Under the pieces are notes generated by a model. That model had not been told where the DNA came from. It did no database searches and saw only the letters and a program-made list of their open reading frames with translations. Of a stretch of DNA of 64,000 bases, positions 1 to 8,829 are shown one piece after another. The stretch's first letter is position 1, and every line of letters begins with the position of its first letter. The translations under genes and the position numbers were made by a program. Source of the stretch: Paenibacillus gyeongsangnamensis (GTDB lineage: Bacteria; Bacillota; Bacilli; Paenibacillales; NBRC-103111); contig NZ_JAQAGZ010000001.1 of NCBI RefSeq assembly GCF_027533625.1, positions 62,001 to 126,000 of the forward strand, read 5' to 3'.

Positions 1-562
1 GAGTCGCATTCTGGAATGAGCGGAACGAAGCGGCTGTCCAAGGAAAAAGGACTTCTTACAGCATGAAGCTGCCCATCATCCAAAAACAGCAAACCATCGG
101 GCATTTTTCCTTATACTACGAAAGAGCGCAGGATAAGAACAATACCGGAAGCATCGCTCTTGTCAAAGGCTTAAGCCAGCTGTTCTCCCAGCAATACGCT
201 CTTTCGGAAGCGGAACGCCAAGGTCATCTCGTTAACCAGGCGGAAATCAAATCTTTACAAGCGCAAATGAATCCGCACTTCCTTTTTAATATTTTGAATG
301 CCGTTAAGTCTCTTATCCGGTCCAACCAGGAAGAGGCGAGCCCGTAAAAGAGCAAAAGGATGAGATCATGATTCGGGTGCAGGATAACGGGGAAGGATTT
401 CAACAGCAGAGCAGGAAAGACGGCGAACATCTGGGTTTCGCACTCTACAATATTCAACAGAGATTATATTATTATTTCGGGGAGCGGGCTCAGCTTCGGA
501 TTGAATCGTCCCCTCATCATGGAACGAGCGTATTTTTTTTCAGACCTAAGGAAAGGATGTAA
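1..562 (+). pseudogene. LytS-type sensor histidine kinase remnant, 5' end outside window
   Basis: The reading frame is open from base 3 and gives the end of a GAF-like sensor region followed by the phospho-acceptor motif of LytS/YesM-type kinases, seen as QMNPHFLFNILNAV (bases about 267-308). The frame stops at 345-347. A second frame then resumes at about 344 with KDEIMIRVQDNGEGF and ends RIESSPHHGTSVFFF, which is the G-box end of the HATPase domain. The stretch between the phospho-acceptor helix and this G box, about 90 residues in the family and including the ATP-binding N box, is absent. I infer an internal deletion with a frame change, so the kinase should be inactive. It lies just before a matching response regulator, which is also broken. 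Confidence 0.85.
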
Positions 563-566
563 AAGG

Positions 567-1302
567 ATGACGTGGCAAGTTTTAATTGTCGATGACGAAC
601 CGTTGGCCCGCGAAGAGCTGGCCTATACGATTGGACAGGTGCCAAAATTAAAGCTTGGCGGGAGAAGCCTCAAGCGGGATGGAGGCCATCAAAAAAGCGA
701 AGGACTTAAAGGTCGATTTTGTTTTTCTCGACATTCAATTGCCGGATTTGACGGGACTTCAAGTGGCCGAGCTTCTGCGCGAGCTCCAGCTGGATACCGA
801 AATCGTGTTTGTAACGGCCTATGACCAATATGCGATCGAAGCCTTCAAGCATAGAGCTTTCCATTATATTTTGAAGCCTTATGATACGGAAGATTTTGTG
901 CAGATGGTGAATTCCTACGAGCGTTCCTTGAACCGTAAAAAGGCTCCCGCAGCTGTAGCGTCCGATTATAAGCCCAGGCTCGCCGTCGAGACAGGAGACG
1001 AGGTTATTTATCTCCCGCCCGGTGAAATCGTTTATATTGCCAAAGAAGGGCGAGCAGTCAGCATTTATACCTTGAAAAATAAATATGAGGCGAATTATAC
1101 CCTTCAGCAGTTGGAGGAGAAGCTTCAATCGTATTCTTTTTTTCGTACCCATAAAAGCTATCTCGTCAACTTGGATTATGTTAAAGAGCTTAGACATTGG
1201 TTCAACGGGGCCGTCAATCTGCACCTGAACGATCAGAACGGTACGGTCGTGCCTGTCAGCCGCAACTATGTCAAGGAGCTGCGTTTAAAGCTGGAGTTAT
1301 GA
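567..1302 (+). pseudogene. LytR/AlgR-type response regulator (REC-LytTR), frameshifted
   Basis: An ATG at 567 with a nearby AAAGGATG ribosome site starts a receiver domain, MTWQVLIVDDEPLAREEL, carrying the acidic DD pair. At about 654 the frame breaks. The rest continues one frame over as AGEASSGMEAIKKAKDL and VDFVFLDIQLPDLTG, where the D of FLDIQLP is the predicted phosphorylation site. The C-terminal LytTR DNA-binding domain is complete, with FFRTHKSYLVNLDYVKEL and the final VPVSRNYVKELR. Removing one base in the AAGCTTGGCG stretch would restore a single protein of about 244 residues. It would be the partner of the preceding LytS remnant and probably controlled the symporter genes downstream, as LytST-type systems do for small carboxylate transporters. 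A sequencing error cannot be excluded for this single base, but the kinase is independently broken. Confidence 0.85.
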
Positions 1303-1311
1303 CATGTTAAG

Positions 1312-1347
1312 AGCGCTTTCATGCATCTTAGGTTGAAAGTGCTTTCT
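1312..1347 (+). terminator. Probable terminator after the LytR-like gene
   Basis: Inverted repeat AGCGCTTTCA / TGAAAGTGCT (1312-1321 and 1334-1343, one G-T pair) with a 12-base loop, followed by a short T-rich stretch TTCTT. The U-tract is weak. Confidence 0.55.
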
Positions 1348-1407
1348 TCAAAAAAATGTTTGATATAATAAACCCACAACAGCCATCATAATAGTTGGGG
1401 GAAAGCT

Positions 1408-1596
1408 ATAATCAGTATTTTACTGGTTATTCCTTTTCTGGCACAATTGGTAGCGTTGCCATTAGTGAATAAAATGCATCCGGTCATCCTTGGTTTTCCT
1501 TTGTTTCATTTTTGGCTTCTGATTTGGATGGTTCTCACTCCGCTTTGTACGTGGGGCATTTACCGGATACAAAAATCGAAAGGAGAGATGGACTGA
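1408..1596 (+). CDS. DUF3311-type small membrane partner of symporter, start codon lost
   Basis: The frame 1408-1596 encodes a 62-residue hydrophobic protein, IISILLVIPFLAQLVALPLV then PVILGFPLFHFWLLIWM, with two membrane spans and a basic end (YRIQKSKGEMD). This matches DUF3311 proteins, which are encoded immediately before sodium:solute symporters in Firmicutes; its stop overlaps the symporter ATG by one base, as expected for such a pair. A good ribosome site GGGGG lies at 1397-1401, but the codon at the right distance is ATA (1408), and no ATG, GTG or TTG occurs between the upstream stop and the first membrane span. I infer that an ATG mutated to ATA, so translation is probably poor or absent. 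The family assignment rests on size, hydrophobic pattern and position. Confidence 0.6.
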   Translation: MISILLVIPFLAQLVALPLVNKMHPVILGFPLFHFWLLIWMVLTPLCTWGIYRIQKSKGEMD

Positions 1597-3090
1597 TGCA
1601 TGGGAATTTGACCGCTTTGCTCATAACTTCTTTCATCGTCCTCTCCGTTGTCATTGTCGGATTTATCGCGGGCTACAATAAGAAGTCCAGAAGCTCCGTT
1701 GAGGAGTGGTCCGTTGGGGGAAGAAGATTAGGCGCTCTGTTCGTATGGTTTTTAATAGGAGCGGATGTATATACGGCTTATACGTTTTTAGGGCTTACCA
1801 GCACGGCCTTTAAGGGAGGCAGCATAGCGTTCTTTGCTACCCCTTACGTTGTACTGGCCTACCCTCTCGCTTATTTTTTTCTGCCGAAGCTTTGGAAGGT
1901 TGCCAGCAAGCATAAATTTATGACGCTGTCCGACTATATAAAAGGGCGTTTCGACAGTAAATTGTTTTCTATTCTTATTGCGGTCAACGGGGTGCTCATG
2001 CTGATTCCGTATATCGATTTGCAACTGAGCGGGATCCAAGATACTTTAAAGGTTGCGGGCAGCGGGTATATCAACGTCACGGTCGTTGTCGTCGTGTCCT
2101 TTTTACTGGTCGCGTTCTATACGTTCTTTAGCGGAATTAAAGCTCCGACCTATACGGCTATCATTAAAGATATTCTGGTTTGGGTGATCATGCTCTTTCT
2201 CGTCATTTCTCTTCCTTCCATCTATTTTGGAAGCTGGGAAAATATGATCAACAAAGCGATCGAGCAGGCGCCCAACATGATGACTCTGCCGGCGTCCGGA
2301 CCGAAGGGAATCGTTTGGTTTTCGACCGCCGCGCTCATTTCCGCTTTAGCTTTATTCATGTGGCCGCATACCGTTACAGGCACATTTAGTTCGAAAAGCG
2401 CGGAATCCTTGCGTAAAAATGCGATTATTTTGCCGTTTTACAATATCTTATTAATGCTGGTCACGTTCCTTGGGATTACCGCTTATCTGGTAGTGCCGAA
2501 GGGGACCGATCCGCGGTTTGCCTTCCTGGACTTGATTCAAATGTCTTACGGAGGATTTACGCAAGGCTTGGCTTACTCTACCATTGCCCGGCTTCATTGG
2601 TTCCGTGTTCCATTATGGCTATCGGGGCCTCGAATTTGTTCGCAAACAATATTAACCGGATTGGATCAAACCGGATACGGCTCCAAACAGCCTCACCGTC
2701 GTGACGCGGTATATGGTTTTTGTGGTGATCGGGCTGGCCCTGTTGTTCGGGGTTCTCTTTCCCAATGCTCTGGTATCTCTGCAACTGATGGGTGTATCGG
2801 GCATCGTGCAAATCTTCCCGGCCGTTGTGTTTAGTTTGTACTGGAGAAACATGTCCAAGGAAGCGGCTCTAAGTGGATTCATTGCCGGGATGTTCGTCGT
2901 GTTTCTTGTTTATGCAACGGGAAAGACAAACGGTTTCTATGAAGGCTTTTTGGGCCTTGCAGCCAATATAGCGGTAATCATTATCATCAACCCGCTATTT
3001 GCCAAGCGGGCGGCACAGAGGACTAACCCTGTTACTGAGACGATTTTTGGCAATAAGGAACCGAATGTTCTGAAGAAGAAGGTATCGTAG
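1596..3090 (+). pseudogene. Sodium:solute symporter family permease, multiply frameshifted
   Basis: ATG at 1596 starts a typical SSS-family permease (MHGNLTALLITSFIVLS...), with the conserved early motif SSVEEWSVGGRRLG and many membrane helices. The frame is intact to about 2586. Between about 2586 and 2700 it breaks at least twice: the expected segment GFIGSVSIMAIGASNLFANN is only readable by switching frames near the CCC at 2587-2589 and near 2605, and a further switch is needed to reach LTVVTRYMVFVVIGLALLFG. From about 2701 the last four or so helices are intact to the stop at 3090. The complete protein would be about 495 residues. With the LytST-like pair and DUF3311 protein upstream it forms a decayed carboxylate-uptake unit. 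The substrate cannot be read from sequence. Confidence 0.85.
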
Positions 3091-3150
3091 AAAGCGAGTA
3101 TAACAAAAAGGCCCTAAGTTCCTTCATGGAACCTAGGGCTATTTCAGTTG
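3006..3150 (+). repeat. Duplicated symporter tail plus terminator, copy 1
   Basis: These 145 bases, the last 27 or so codons of the symporter, its stop and a terminator hairpin, recur at 19775-19919 with about 90% identity in the same orientation. Identity ends sharply after TATTTCAGTTG in both places. Here the bases that follow are the truncated LysR gene. Confidence 0.9.
3111..3145 (+). terminator. Symporter terminator hairpin
   Basis: GCCCTAAGTTCC (3111-3122), loop TTCAT region, GGAACCTAGGGC (3128-3139), followed by TATTTC. One G-T mismatch. The same hairpin is kept in copy 2 of the repeat. Confidence 0.65.
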
Positions 3151-3819
3151 ATATAGAGGACGAGTTAGGTGTTCCATTGTTTGATCGAATTGGGAAAAAG
3201 ATTGCGATTACGGAAGCAGGAATGATTCTTTATAAAGAATGCAATAAGGTTTTCACCAATCTCTCCAGTGCTCGAGAACAAATCCAAGAACTGCAGCAGA
3301 TTGAGCGAGGCACGCTAACCATTGGGGCTTTGCCGGGCGAGTTGAATCAGTTGGTCTCCACATTATTGGTGGATTTCCATCGCAACTATCCGAAAGTACG
3401 GATTAAAATCTTTGGGGTAGAGGACATTGTTGAGCGTGTTCTACAAAATGAGCTTGATTTTGCAATCACCATCCTGCCTCAGGAAGACGACCGAATCAAA
3501 AAGATACCGCTATACCGGGAAAAATTCTATTTTTGTAGCTACGTCAGATCATCCCTTAGCCAGGCATGCAAAAATTGATTTTGACGAAATTAAGAGCACG
3601 CCCATCATTATGTTTCCCGAAACGCACCGTTGTCGGCAATTGATTGATAGGACATGCACTTCCGCCGGATTTGATCTGCAGCCTCTGATTGAAACCACGA
3701 CAATTGATTCGTTGTTCGGCCTTGTGAGATCCGGAGCGGGAGCGACGATTCTGTCTAAAACATTGATTGAAATGTACAAAAGTGATGATTTACAAGTTAT
3801 TCCTGTTGAAAATCAATAA
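3151..3819 (+). pseudogene. LysR-type regulator, N-terminus deleted and frameshifted
   Basis: Recognisable LysR sequence begins abruptly at IEDELGVPLFDRIGKKIAIT, the recognition-helix end and wing of the LysR HTH. The first 30 or so residues, including most of the HTH, are absent and the symporter terminator abuts instead. The linker helix (NLSSAREQIQELQQIE) and effector domain follow (GTLTIGALPGELNQLVSTLL). In the run of five T at about 3532-3536 the frame shifts; the remainder reads FVATSDHPLARHAKIDFDEI to IPVENQ at 3819. The ligand cannot be inferred. The missing HTH is independent of the homopolymer frameshift, so this is a true remnant even if the T-run is a sequencing error. Confidence 0.85.
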
Positions 3820-3855
3820 CCCCCGATTCCATCCCAGAAACACGGGGGTTCTTAT
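3818..3855. terminator. Bidirectional terminator between LysR remnant and AraC gene
   Basis: AACCCCCG (3818-3825) and CGGGGGTT (3843-3850) form a GC-rich stem with a 17-base loop, followed by CTTATT on the plus strand. It lies between convergent reading frames. Confidence 0.75.
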
Positions 3856-4691
3856 TGTGTGCGATAAGCCTTGGGCGATATGCCGAAATACCGTTTAAAC
3901 GCGCGGGTGAACGAATACAGCTCAGGATATCCAAGTGATAAGGCGATTTCGGTAACGCTTAGCCCGGTTTCCTTCAGCAGCTGCGCTCCCCGCTCCATCC
4001 GCTGCTTCTGTAAGTACTGCATGGGAGACAGAGCGTACTGCTGTGTAAAGGTTGAGGTGAGATGGGACCGATGAACGCCTACAAGCTTAGCTGCATGCTC
4101 GATATGAATATTTTCCGTGTAATGCAGATCGATGTAATCCTTCACTTGGGTGACCCAGTGTTTCTTGACATCTGAATGTACGGCGGCGTTTTCCCGCTTC
4201 AGCTTCCAGAACAACGTATACAACAGACTTTGCAAATGCAATGGCTCCGGTTTTTCGTTGATGAACTGCTGCAGTATTTGCTTGATTACAGCTCTCACCT
4301 CATAATCCACAGCTTGGGTGAGATAGGGCTGCCGTGCGGTCATCCCAAGCGCTGCGATGAGCAACGGCACTTGTTCCCCATCGAGTGCTAGCCATACCAT
4401 TTGCAGCGGAGGCTTCGTACCCGATTTCGTTTCATAAACGTAAGGCCGCCCCGGATAAAGGCAAAACAAGTCCCCTTTCTCCAGCTCTACCGTGTTCCCG
4501 GCACAGCTTAAGCTAACTTTGCCGTCCAGCACGAAATGCAAGGAGTGTACTTCAATGATTTTCGGTCCAACCAAATAGTTCGGTTTCGCCCGATTCCGAC
4601 CTGCGCGCACAATCCAGCAGCCTCCAGCCGATTGCAGCGGCGAAGGCAGCGCATAATACATGTCCGCATATTCATGAGCAAATTCCTGCAT
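3852..4691 (-). CDS. AraC-family transcriptional regulator (cupin sensor)
   Basis: A 279-residue one-component regulator. The N-terminal half is an AraC-type cupin: VLDGKVSLSCAGNTVELEKGDLF...YPGRPYVYE (roughly residues 54-87), usually a sugar-binding pocket. The C-terminal 100 residues are two HTH motifs, IEHAAKLVGVHRSHLTSTFT and VTEIALSLGYPELYSFTRAF, ending in the standard FGISPKAYR. It has no membrane segment. It is transcribed divergently from the sulfatase gene at 4843, with 151 bases between the two starts, so the sulfatase is its most likely target. The ligand is unknown; a sulfated or GAG-derived oligosaccharide is an inference from the neighbour. Confidence 0.9.
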   Translation of the reverse strand: MQEFAHEYADMYYALPSPLQSAGGCWIVRAGRNRAKPNYLVGPKIIEVHSLHFVLDGKVSLSCAGNTVELEKGDLFCLYPGRPYVYETKSGTKPPLQMVWLALDGEQVPLLIAALGMTARQPYLTQAVDYEVRAVIKQILQQFINEKPEPLHLQSLLYTLFWKLKRENAAVHSDVKKHWVTQVKDYIDLHYTENIHIEHAAKLVGVHRSHLTSTFTQQYALSPMQYLQKQRMERGAQLLKETGLSVTEIALSLGYPELYSFTRAFKRYFGISPKAYRTQ

Positions 4692-4842
4692 TCCTCTCCC
4701 TCCTCCTTGCTATGCTTACTTTAATAAAGCTTAGTATATTGAAGACATAATGACAAGTTTACAACATCCGGACATTCCAAGCATGCTATCGTCTCATGTA
4801 TAGTTTTATTATCATTCATATACTAAAAGGAGTGTTGGACAC

Positions 4843-6354
4843 TTGAGCAAACCGAACATTTTGCTAATTACAAGCGATCAGCAGCACTGGAATACGATTG
4901 GAGCATTCCAACCGGAAATTTCCACACCGAACCTGGACCGGCTTGTCCGCGAAGGCACGACGTTCACCCGAGCGTACTGTCCCAATCCGACCTGCACCCC
5001 GACTCGCGCATCGATCATTACAGGCCAATACCCCAGCCAGCACGGGGCATGGACGCTCGGAACGAAGCTGCTGGAGAACCGGCATACCGTCGGCGAAGAC
5101 TTTCAGGATGCCGGTTACCGGACGGCGCTCATCGGGAAGGCGCATTTTCAGCCGCTTAAAGGTACGGAAGAATTCCCTTCCCTCGAAGCTTATCCGGTTC
5201 TGCAGGACTTGGACTTTTGGCGCGACTTCCACGGTCCGTTCTATGGCTTTGACCATGTGGAGCTAGCCCGGAATCATACGAACGAAGCCCATGTCGGCCA
5301 GCACTACGCAAATTGGATGGAGGAGAAAGGGTGCGCGAATTGGCGCGATTATTTCCTTCCGCCGACCGGCACCATGGACCGTTCGGTCCTGCATAAATGG
5401 CCGATACCGGAGCAATTCCATTACAATACATGGATCGCAGAACGGTCCAATGCGTTGCTTGAAGAATACAGTAAAAGCGGCGAGAGCTTCTTCCTGTGGT
5501 CCAGTTTCTTCGATCCGCATCCGGATTACTTGGTGCCGGAGCCGTGGGATACGATGTACGATCCTGAGAAGCTCACGATCCCTTCTGTCACGCCGGGCGA
5601 GCATGACCGTAATCCGCCGCATTTCCGCCTGACGCAGGAAGACACACCGGACTTTTCCCATTTGAAGGAAAGCGAACGTGGCATTCATGGCTACCACTCC
5701 CATACGAAACTGCCTGCAGAGGAACGAAAAAAGATCGTCTCTACCTATTATGGCATGATCAGCTGTATGGATAAGTACATCGGTCGCATCCTTGACAAGC
5801 TTGACGAGCTGGGTCTTGCCGAGAACACGATTGTCGTGTTTACGACGGACCACGGACATTTCTTCGGACAGCACGGCCTGCAGCATAAAGGCGGCTTCCA
5901 TTATGAGGATCTGATTAAGCTGCCGTTCATAGTCCGCTATCCGGGCCATGTCCCGGCGGGTCATGTATCCCCGGCCATCCAGTCTTTGGTCGATTTGGCA
6001 CCGACCTTCCTTTCGCTGACCGGGATCCCGGTTCCCCACGCCATGACCGGTGTAGATCAGAGCGCCGTATGGCTCGGACAACAAGAACAAGCGCGGGACC
6101 ACGCGATCTGCGAGTTTCATCATGAGCCGACGACGATTCATCAGAAAACCTACGTCAATGAACGGTACAAAATAACCGTCTATTACAATCAGGAGTATGG
6201 AGAAATATTTGATTTGCAGGAGGATCCAGGCGAAATCAACAACCTGTGGGACGACCCGGCATCCGCTGAGCTCAAGTCCAAGCTGTTGCTGAAATATGTG
6301 TGGGCTGAGCTTGGGAAGGAGCCGCTTCCTATGCCGCGCATTTGGCATGCATAG
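4843..6354 (+). CDS. S1-family (formylglycine) sulfatase
   Basis: A 503-residue arylsulfatase-superfamily enzyme that hydrolyses sulfate esters. The start is TTG at 4843, ten bases after AAAAGGAG. The N-terminal metal site is LLITSDQQ (D12, Q13). The maturation motif is C51-T-P-T-R followed by ASIITGQYPSQHG, a Cys-type site to be converted to formylglycine. A later metal-binding segment reads FTTDHGHFFGQHGLQHKGG. The C-terminus closes with the usual EIFDLQEDPGEINNLW. There is no signal peptide, so I expect cytoplasmic action on imported sulfated mono- or oligosaccharides. No sulfatase-maturing enzyme is encoded in this window. With GH88 and PL8 genes nearby, GAG disaccharides are plausible substrates, but regiospecificity cannot be read here. 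Confidence 0.93.
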   Translation: MSKPNILLITSDQQHWNTIGAFQPEISTPNLDRLVREGTTFTRAYCPNPTCTPTRASIITGQYPSQHGAWTLGTKLLENRHTVGEDFQDAGYRTALIGKAHFQPLKGTEEFPSLEAYPVLQDLDFWRDFHGPFYGFDHVELARNHTNEAHVGQHYANWMEEKGCANWRDYFLPPTGTMDRSVLHKWPIPEQFHYNTWIAERSNALLEEYSKSGESFFLWSSFFDPHPDYLVPEPWDTMYDPEKLTIPSVTPGEHDRNPPHFRLTQEDTPDFSHLKESERGIHGYHSHTKLPAEERKKIVSTYYGMISCMDKYIGRILDKLDELGLAENTIVVFTTDHGHFFGQHGLQHKGGFHYEDLIKLPFIVRYPGHVPAGHVSPAIQSLVDLAPTFLSLTGIPVPHAMTGVDQSAVWLGQQEQARDHAICEFHHEPTTIHQKTYVNERYKITVYYNQEYGEIFDLQEDPGEINNLWDDPASAELKSKLLLKYVWAELGKEPLPMPRIWHA

Positions 6355-6406
6355 CATTTGAACAATGTGTTGGAAAAAGATTCTGATGAACTGAACAATT
6401 GAATTT

Positions 6407-6450
6407 TAAACAGAATGGTGTTCTGCCGCGGCAGAACACCATTCTGTTTA
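6407..6450. terminator. 44-bp perfect palindrome, probable bidirectional terminator
   Basis: Bases 6407-6428 (starting TAAACAGAATGG) are exactly complementary to 6429-6450, with no unpaired centre (TGCCGCGGCA at the middle). It lies about 50 bases after the sulfatase stop and before the convergent LuxR-type gene. The outer arms give only CTGTTTA rather than a strong U-tract, so a bidirectional terminator is likely but not certain. The rest of the gap 6358-6646 shows no gene. Confidence 0.7.
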
Positions 6451-6646
6451 CAAAGGTAAAAATCACTAACAAAACCGGGAAACGACAGCCAGCTCGTACA
6501 GGTTGATGCCCAATGTGTTTTTGATCAGCCGCAGCTTAAAATAAAACATGGAACCTTTGAAAACGAAAAAAAAGGTAATACTGACATCATAGAAAACTCT
6601 GTTAGCTTTCTTTAACCATAGTTTTACTGATTTAGAAAAGGTGAAA

Positions 6647-7786
6647 TTAATTTAATAAACCTAATCGAAAAGCAGAGGCGACGACTTGCGTCCGATTTTT
6701 CGCTTTTAGTTTAGTCATTAGAATACTCACATAATCTCTCACCGTATGCTCGCTTAAGAACAATAATCCGCCTATTTTTTTATTGTCGTACCCGTCCGCC
6801 AGCAAACCAAGAATCATGGATTCTCTTTCTGTTAAGTGAAGTTCTGAAGTCTTGGCTACTTCTTCCACTTTTCTTGAAAAAAATAAGCCAAGACGTTTCC
6901 CCACTTGTTCAAGTAAATCTAACTCATCTTTTGAGCAATCAAATTCTTCCCCTAACTGATCAAAAGTAATCCATCCAAACAATTGATTTTGATGCGTGAT
7001 CGGTATAAAGATAACGGAAGATAGATTAAATAATTTTATATGTTCCTCTTTTACATAATTTTTTGGATTTTTTAAATAAATCGGTTTTTTGGAACTAAAA
7101 ACTGAATTCTGCTCAGTAAACTGTCCTTTCATGCTCTGTACCTTTGGAAGCTCTGCACCAATAACGCCATAGAATTGATTCGACCAAGGGACATATGCAT
7201 AAAAAACACAACGTTTATAATGAAAATACTCTTCACATTTTTTGAATATATAGGCTAAATCTTGAACTCCTGAAGAGCGAATCAGGAGTTTGTTTAATTT
7301 GTCTAACAATTGAAGTCTTTTAAGTTTCCTATTTTCATGGAGATTTTTCTTAGTAGTACCTGTAATATCTTCATTTACCCAATTGTTATAACTATGGACA
7401 AGGTAAGTAAACATAGATAATACAAACATTAGTATAGTAATCATTCGGTTATGTCTTATTTGGATCATTAGTGCAATCAAAGATTTTTCGAAAATCAATT
7501 GAAATAGGTTAAAACTATTCCTATTTAATATTGATAACTGAGATTGAAGCCAGGTGTCTAAGTAACTAGCATAATCTTCATCGATACTTTCAATGTTCGA
7601 ATGAGTTAATAGTCGAAAAAATGAATGCAGCAACATATCAGTAAATTTTCGGTCTGCCTCGGAAATGGAAGGTTCTAGGTTGAGGTAGATATTTAAATTT
7701 GCTTCAAGTTGTTTGCTATGAGTTTTGGTGAACAATACGAATTCTTGAAACGTAATTTCTTCATATGGATGAAATGGCTGAGTCAT
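6647..7786 (-). CDS. LuxR-type regulator with GAF-like sensor domain
   Basis: A 379-residue protein ending in a clear LuxR HTH (residues about 317-379: LTERESMILGLLADGYDNKK then LSEHTVRDYVSILMTKLKAK). The middle (about 170-310) has the pattern of a GAF domain, with VFIPITHQNQLFGWITFDQ near its end. The N-terminal 150 residues are helical and unrecognised, with one hydrophobic stretch near ITILMFVLSMFTYLV. It is divergent from two dehydrogenase genes starting at 8008 and may control them. The base composition is markedly AT-rich compared with the glycan genes around it. The signal it senses is unknown. Confidence 0.85.
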   Translation of the reverse strand: MTQPFHPYEEITFQEFVLFTKTHSKQLEANLNIYLNLEPSISEADRKFTDMLLHSFFRLLTHSNIESIDEDYASYLDTWLQSQLSILNRNSFNLFQLIFEKSLIALMIQIRHNRMITILMFVLSMFTYLVHSYNNWVNEDITGTTKKNLHENRKLKRLQLLDKLNKLLIRSSGVQDLAYIFKKCEEYFHYKRCVFYAYVPWSNQFYGVIGAELPKVQSMKGQFTEQNSVFSSKKPIYLKNPKNYVKEEHIKLFNLSSVIFIPITHQNQLFGWITFDQLGEEFDCSKDELDLLEQVGKRLGLFFSRKVEEVAKTSELHLTERESMILGLLADGYDNKKIGGLLFLSEHTVRDYVSILMTKLKAKNRTQVVASAFRLGLLN

Positions 7787-8007
7787 AAGAAATTCCTCTC
7801 CTTCAAATAAATTAACCCTATAAATGGAGGATACTCACTCTATTATTATACAGCATCTTATAGGATAGAATTTCGGAATATAAGTAGTAAGATGAAAGAA
7901 TAACAAGTTAGTGAATCTTTTTGAATTCCTTTGCGAATTATAAAAAGGTTCTTTGTTTACACTGATGTACATGATTTTAATAAATATTGAAAGGATGCGA
8001 ACTTGTA

Positions 8008-8763
8008 ATGAGACTCGAAAATAAAGTAGCTATCATAACCGGTGGAGGTACAGGAATCGGTAAAGAAACAGCCTTATTATTTGCAAAAGAAGGAGCAAAA
8101 GTGGTTATCACTGACATAAATCAAGAATCTGGAAGCCAAGCGGTAAAAGACATTCAAACAAACGGTGGAGAAGCACTTTTCGTCCATCATGATGTTAACA
8201 AAGAAGACGACTGGAAAAAGGTTTCAGAAGAAACCATAAAGACATTTGGCAAAGTGGATGTTCTGTTCAACAATGCCGGAATTTATATTATAAAACCTGT
8301 TGCAGAAATTGAACTGGAAGAATGGAATCGTCTAATGTCTATTAATGTGACTGGCGTATTCCTAGGAATGAAGCATATCATGCCATTGATGGCGAAGCAA
8401 AATAAAGGTTCAGTGATTAACGCTTCCTCCATTGCAGGTTTGATTGGGTCACCAGGACATGTTCTTTATGGTGCTAGTAAAGGAGCAGTACGTATTATGA
8501 CAAAAGATGCGGCGATGGAATATGCTTCTGTGGGGGTTAGAGTGAACTCTATCCATCCCGGATACATCGATACTGGAATGGCAGACTACGCTTCTCAAGT
8601 AACTGGAAATTCAAAAGAACAATTAGGTAAAAATTTATTTCCTTTAGGACATCTAGGATCTGTAAAAGATGTTGCAAATACAGTGCTATTTCTTGCCTCT
8701 GATGAATCAGCTTACTCGACAGGTGCAGAATTTGTAATTGATGGTGGAGCAACAGCAAGATAA
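8008..8763 (+). CDS. Short-chain dehydrogenase/reductase (classical SDR)
   Basis: A 251-residue NAD(P)-dependent oxidoreductase. The cofactor motif is TGGGTGIG (residues 11-18); D36 at the end of strand 2 (VVITD) suggests NAD(H) preference. NNAG, then catalytic S141, Y154 and K158 (YGASK), are all present, as is the family end EFVIDGGATA. I chose ATG 8008, downstream of AAAGGATG; an in-frame TTG at 7987 would add seven residues and is less likely. It is followed after 66 bases by a second SDR in the same direction. The substrate is unknown; alcohol, sugar or hydroxy-fatty-acid type substrates are all possible. Confidence 0.92.
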   Translation: MRLENKVAIITGGGTGIGKETALLFAKEGAKVVITDINQESGSQAVKDIQTNGGEALFVHHDVNKEDDWKKVSEETIKTFGKVDVLFNNAGIYIIKPVAEIELEEWNRLMSINVTGVFLGMKHIMPLMAKQNKGSVINASSIAGLIGSPGHVLYGASKGAVRIMTKDAAMEYASVGVRVNSIHPGYIDTGMADYASQVTGNSKEQLGKNLFPLGHLGSVKDVANTVLFLASDESAYSTGAEFVIDGGATAR

Positions 8764-8829
8764 AGAGATTTGAGCCATGCTAAACATGGGATATTGACTT
8801 GAATTCATTGATGGAATGGAGAGATTTTT

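Noticed and set aside
3126..3150. ATG at 3126 as the true start of the LysR-type gene
   Set aside because: It lies inside the symporter terminator hairpin, has no ribosome site, and the residues it adds do not match LysR HTH sequence.
5263..6357. A 364-codon open frame on the minus strand opposite the sulfatase gene
   Set aside because: It has no family-like sequence, is rich in Arg and Met as antisense frames of GC-biased genes are, and the plus strand encodes a clear sulfatase.
6407..6450. The long palindrome as part of a CRISPR or insertion sequence end
   Set aside because: Only one copy was seen, with no repeats, spacers or transposase nearby.
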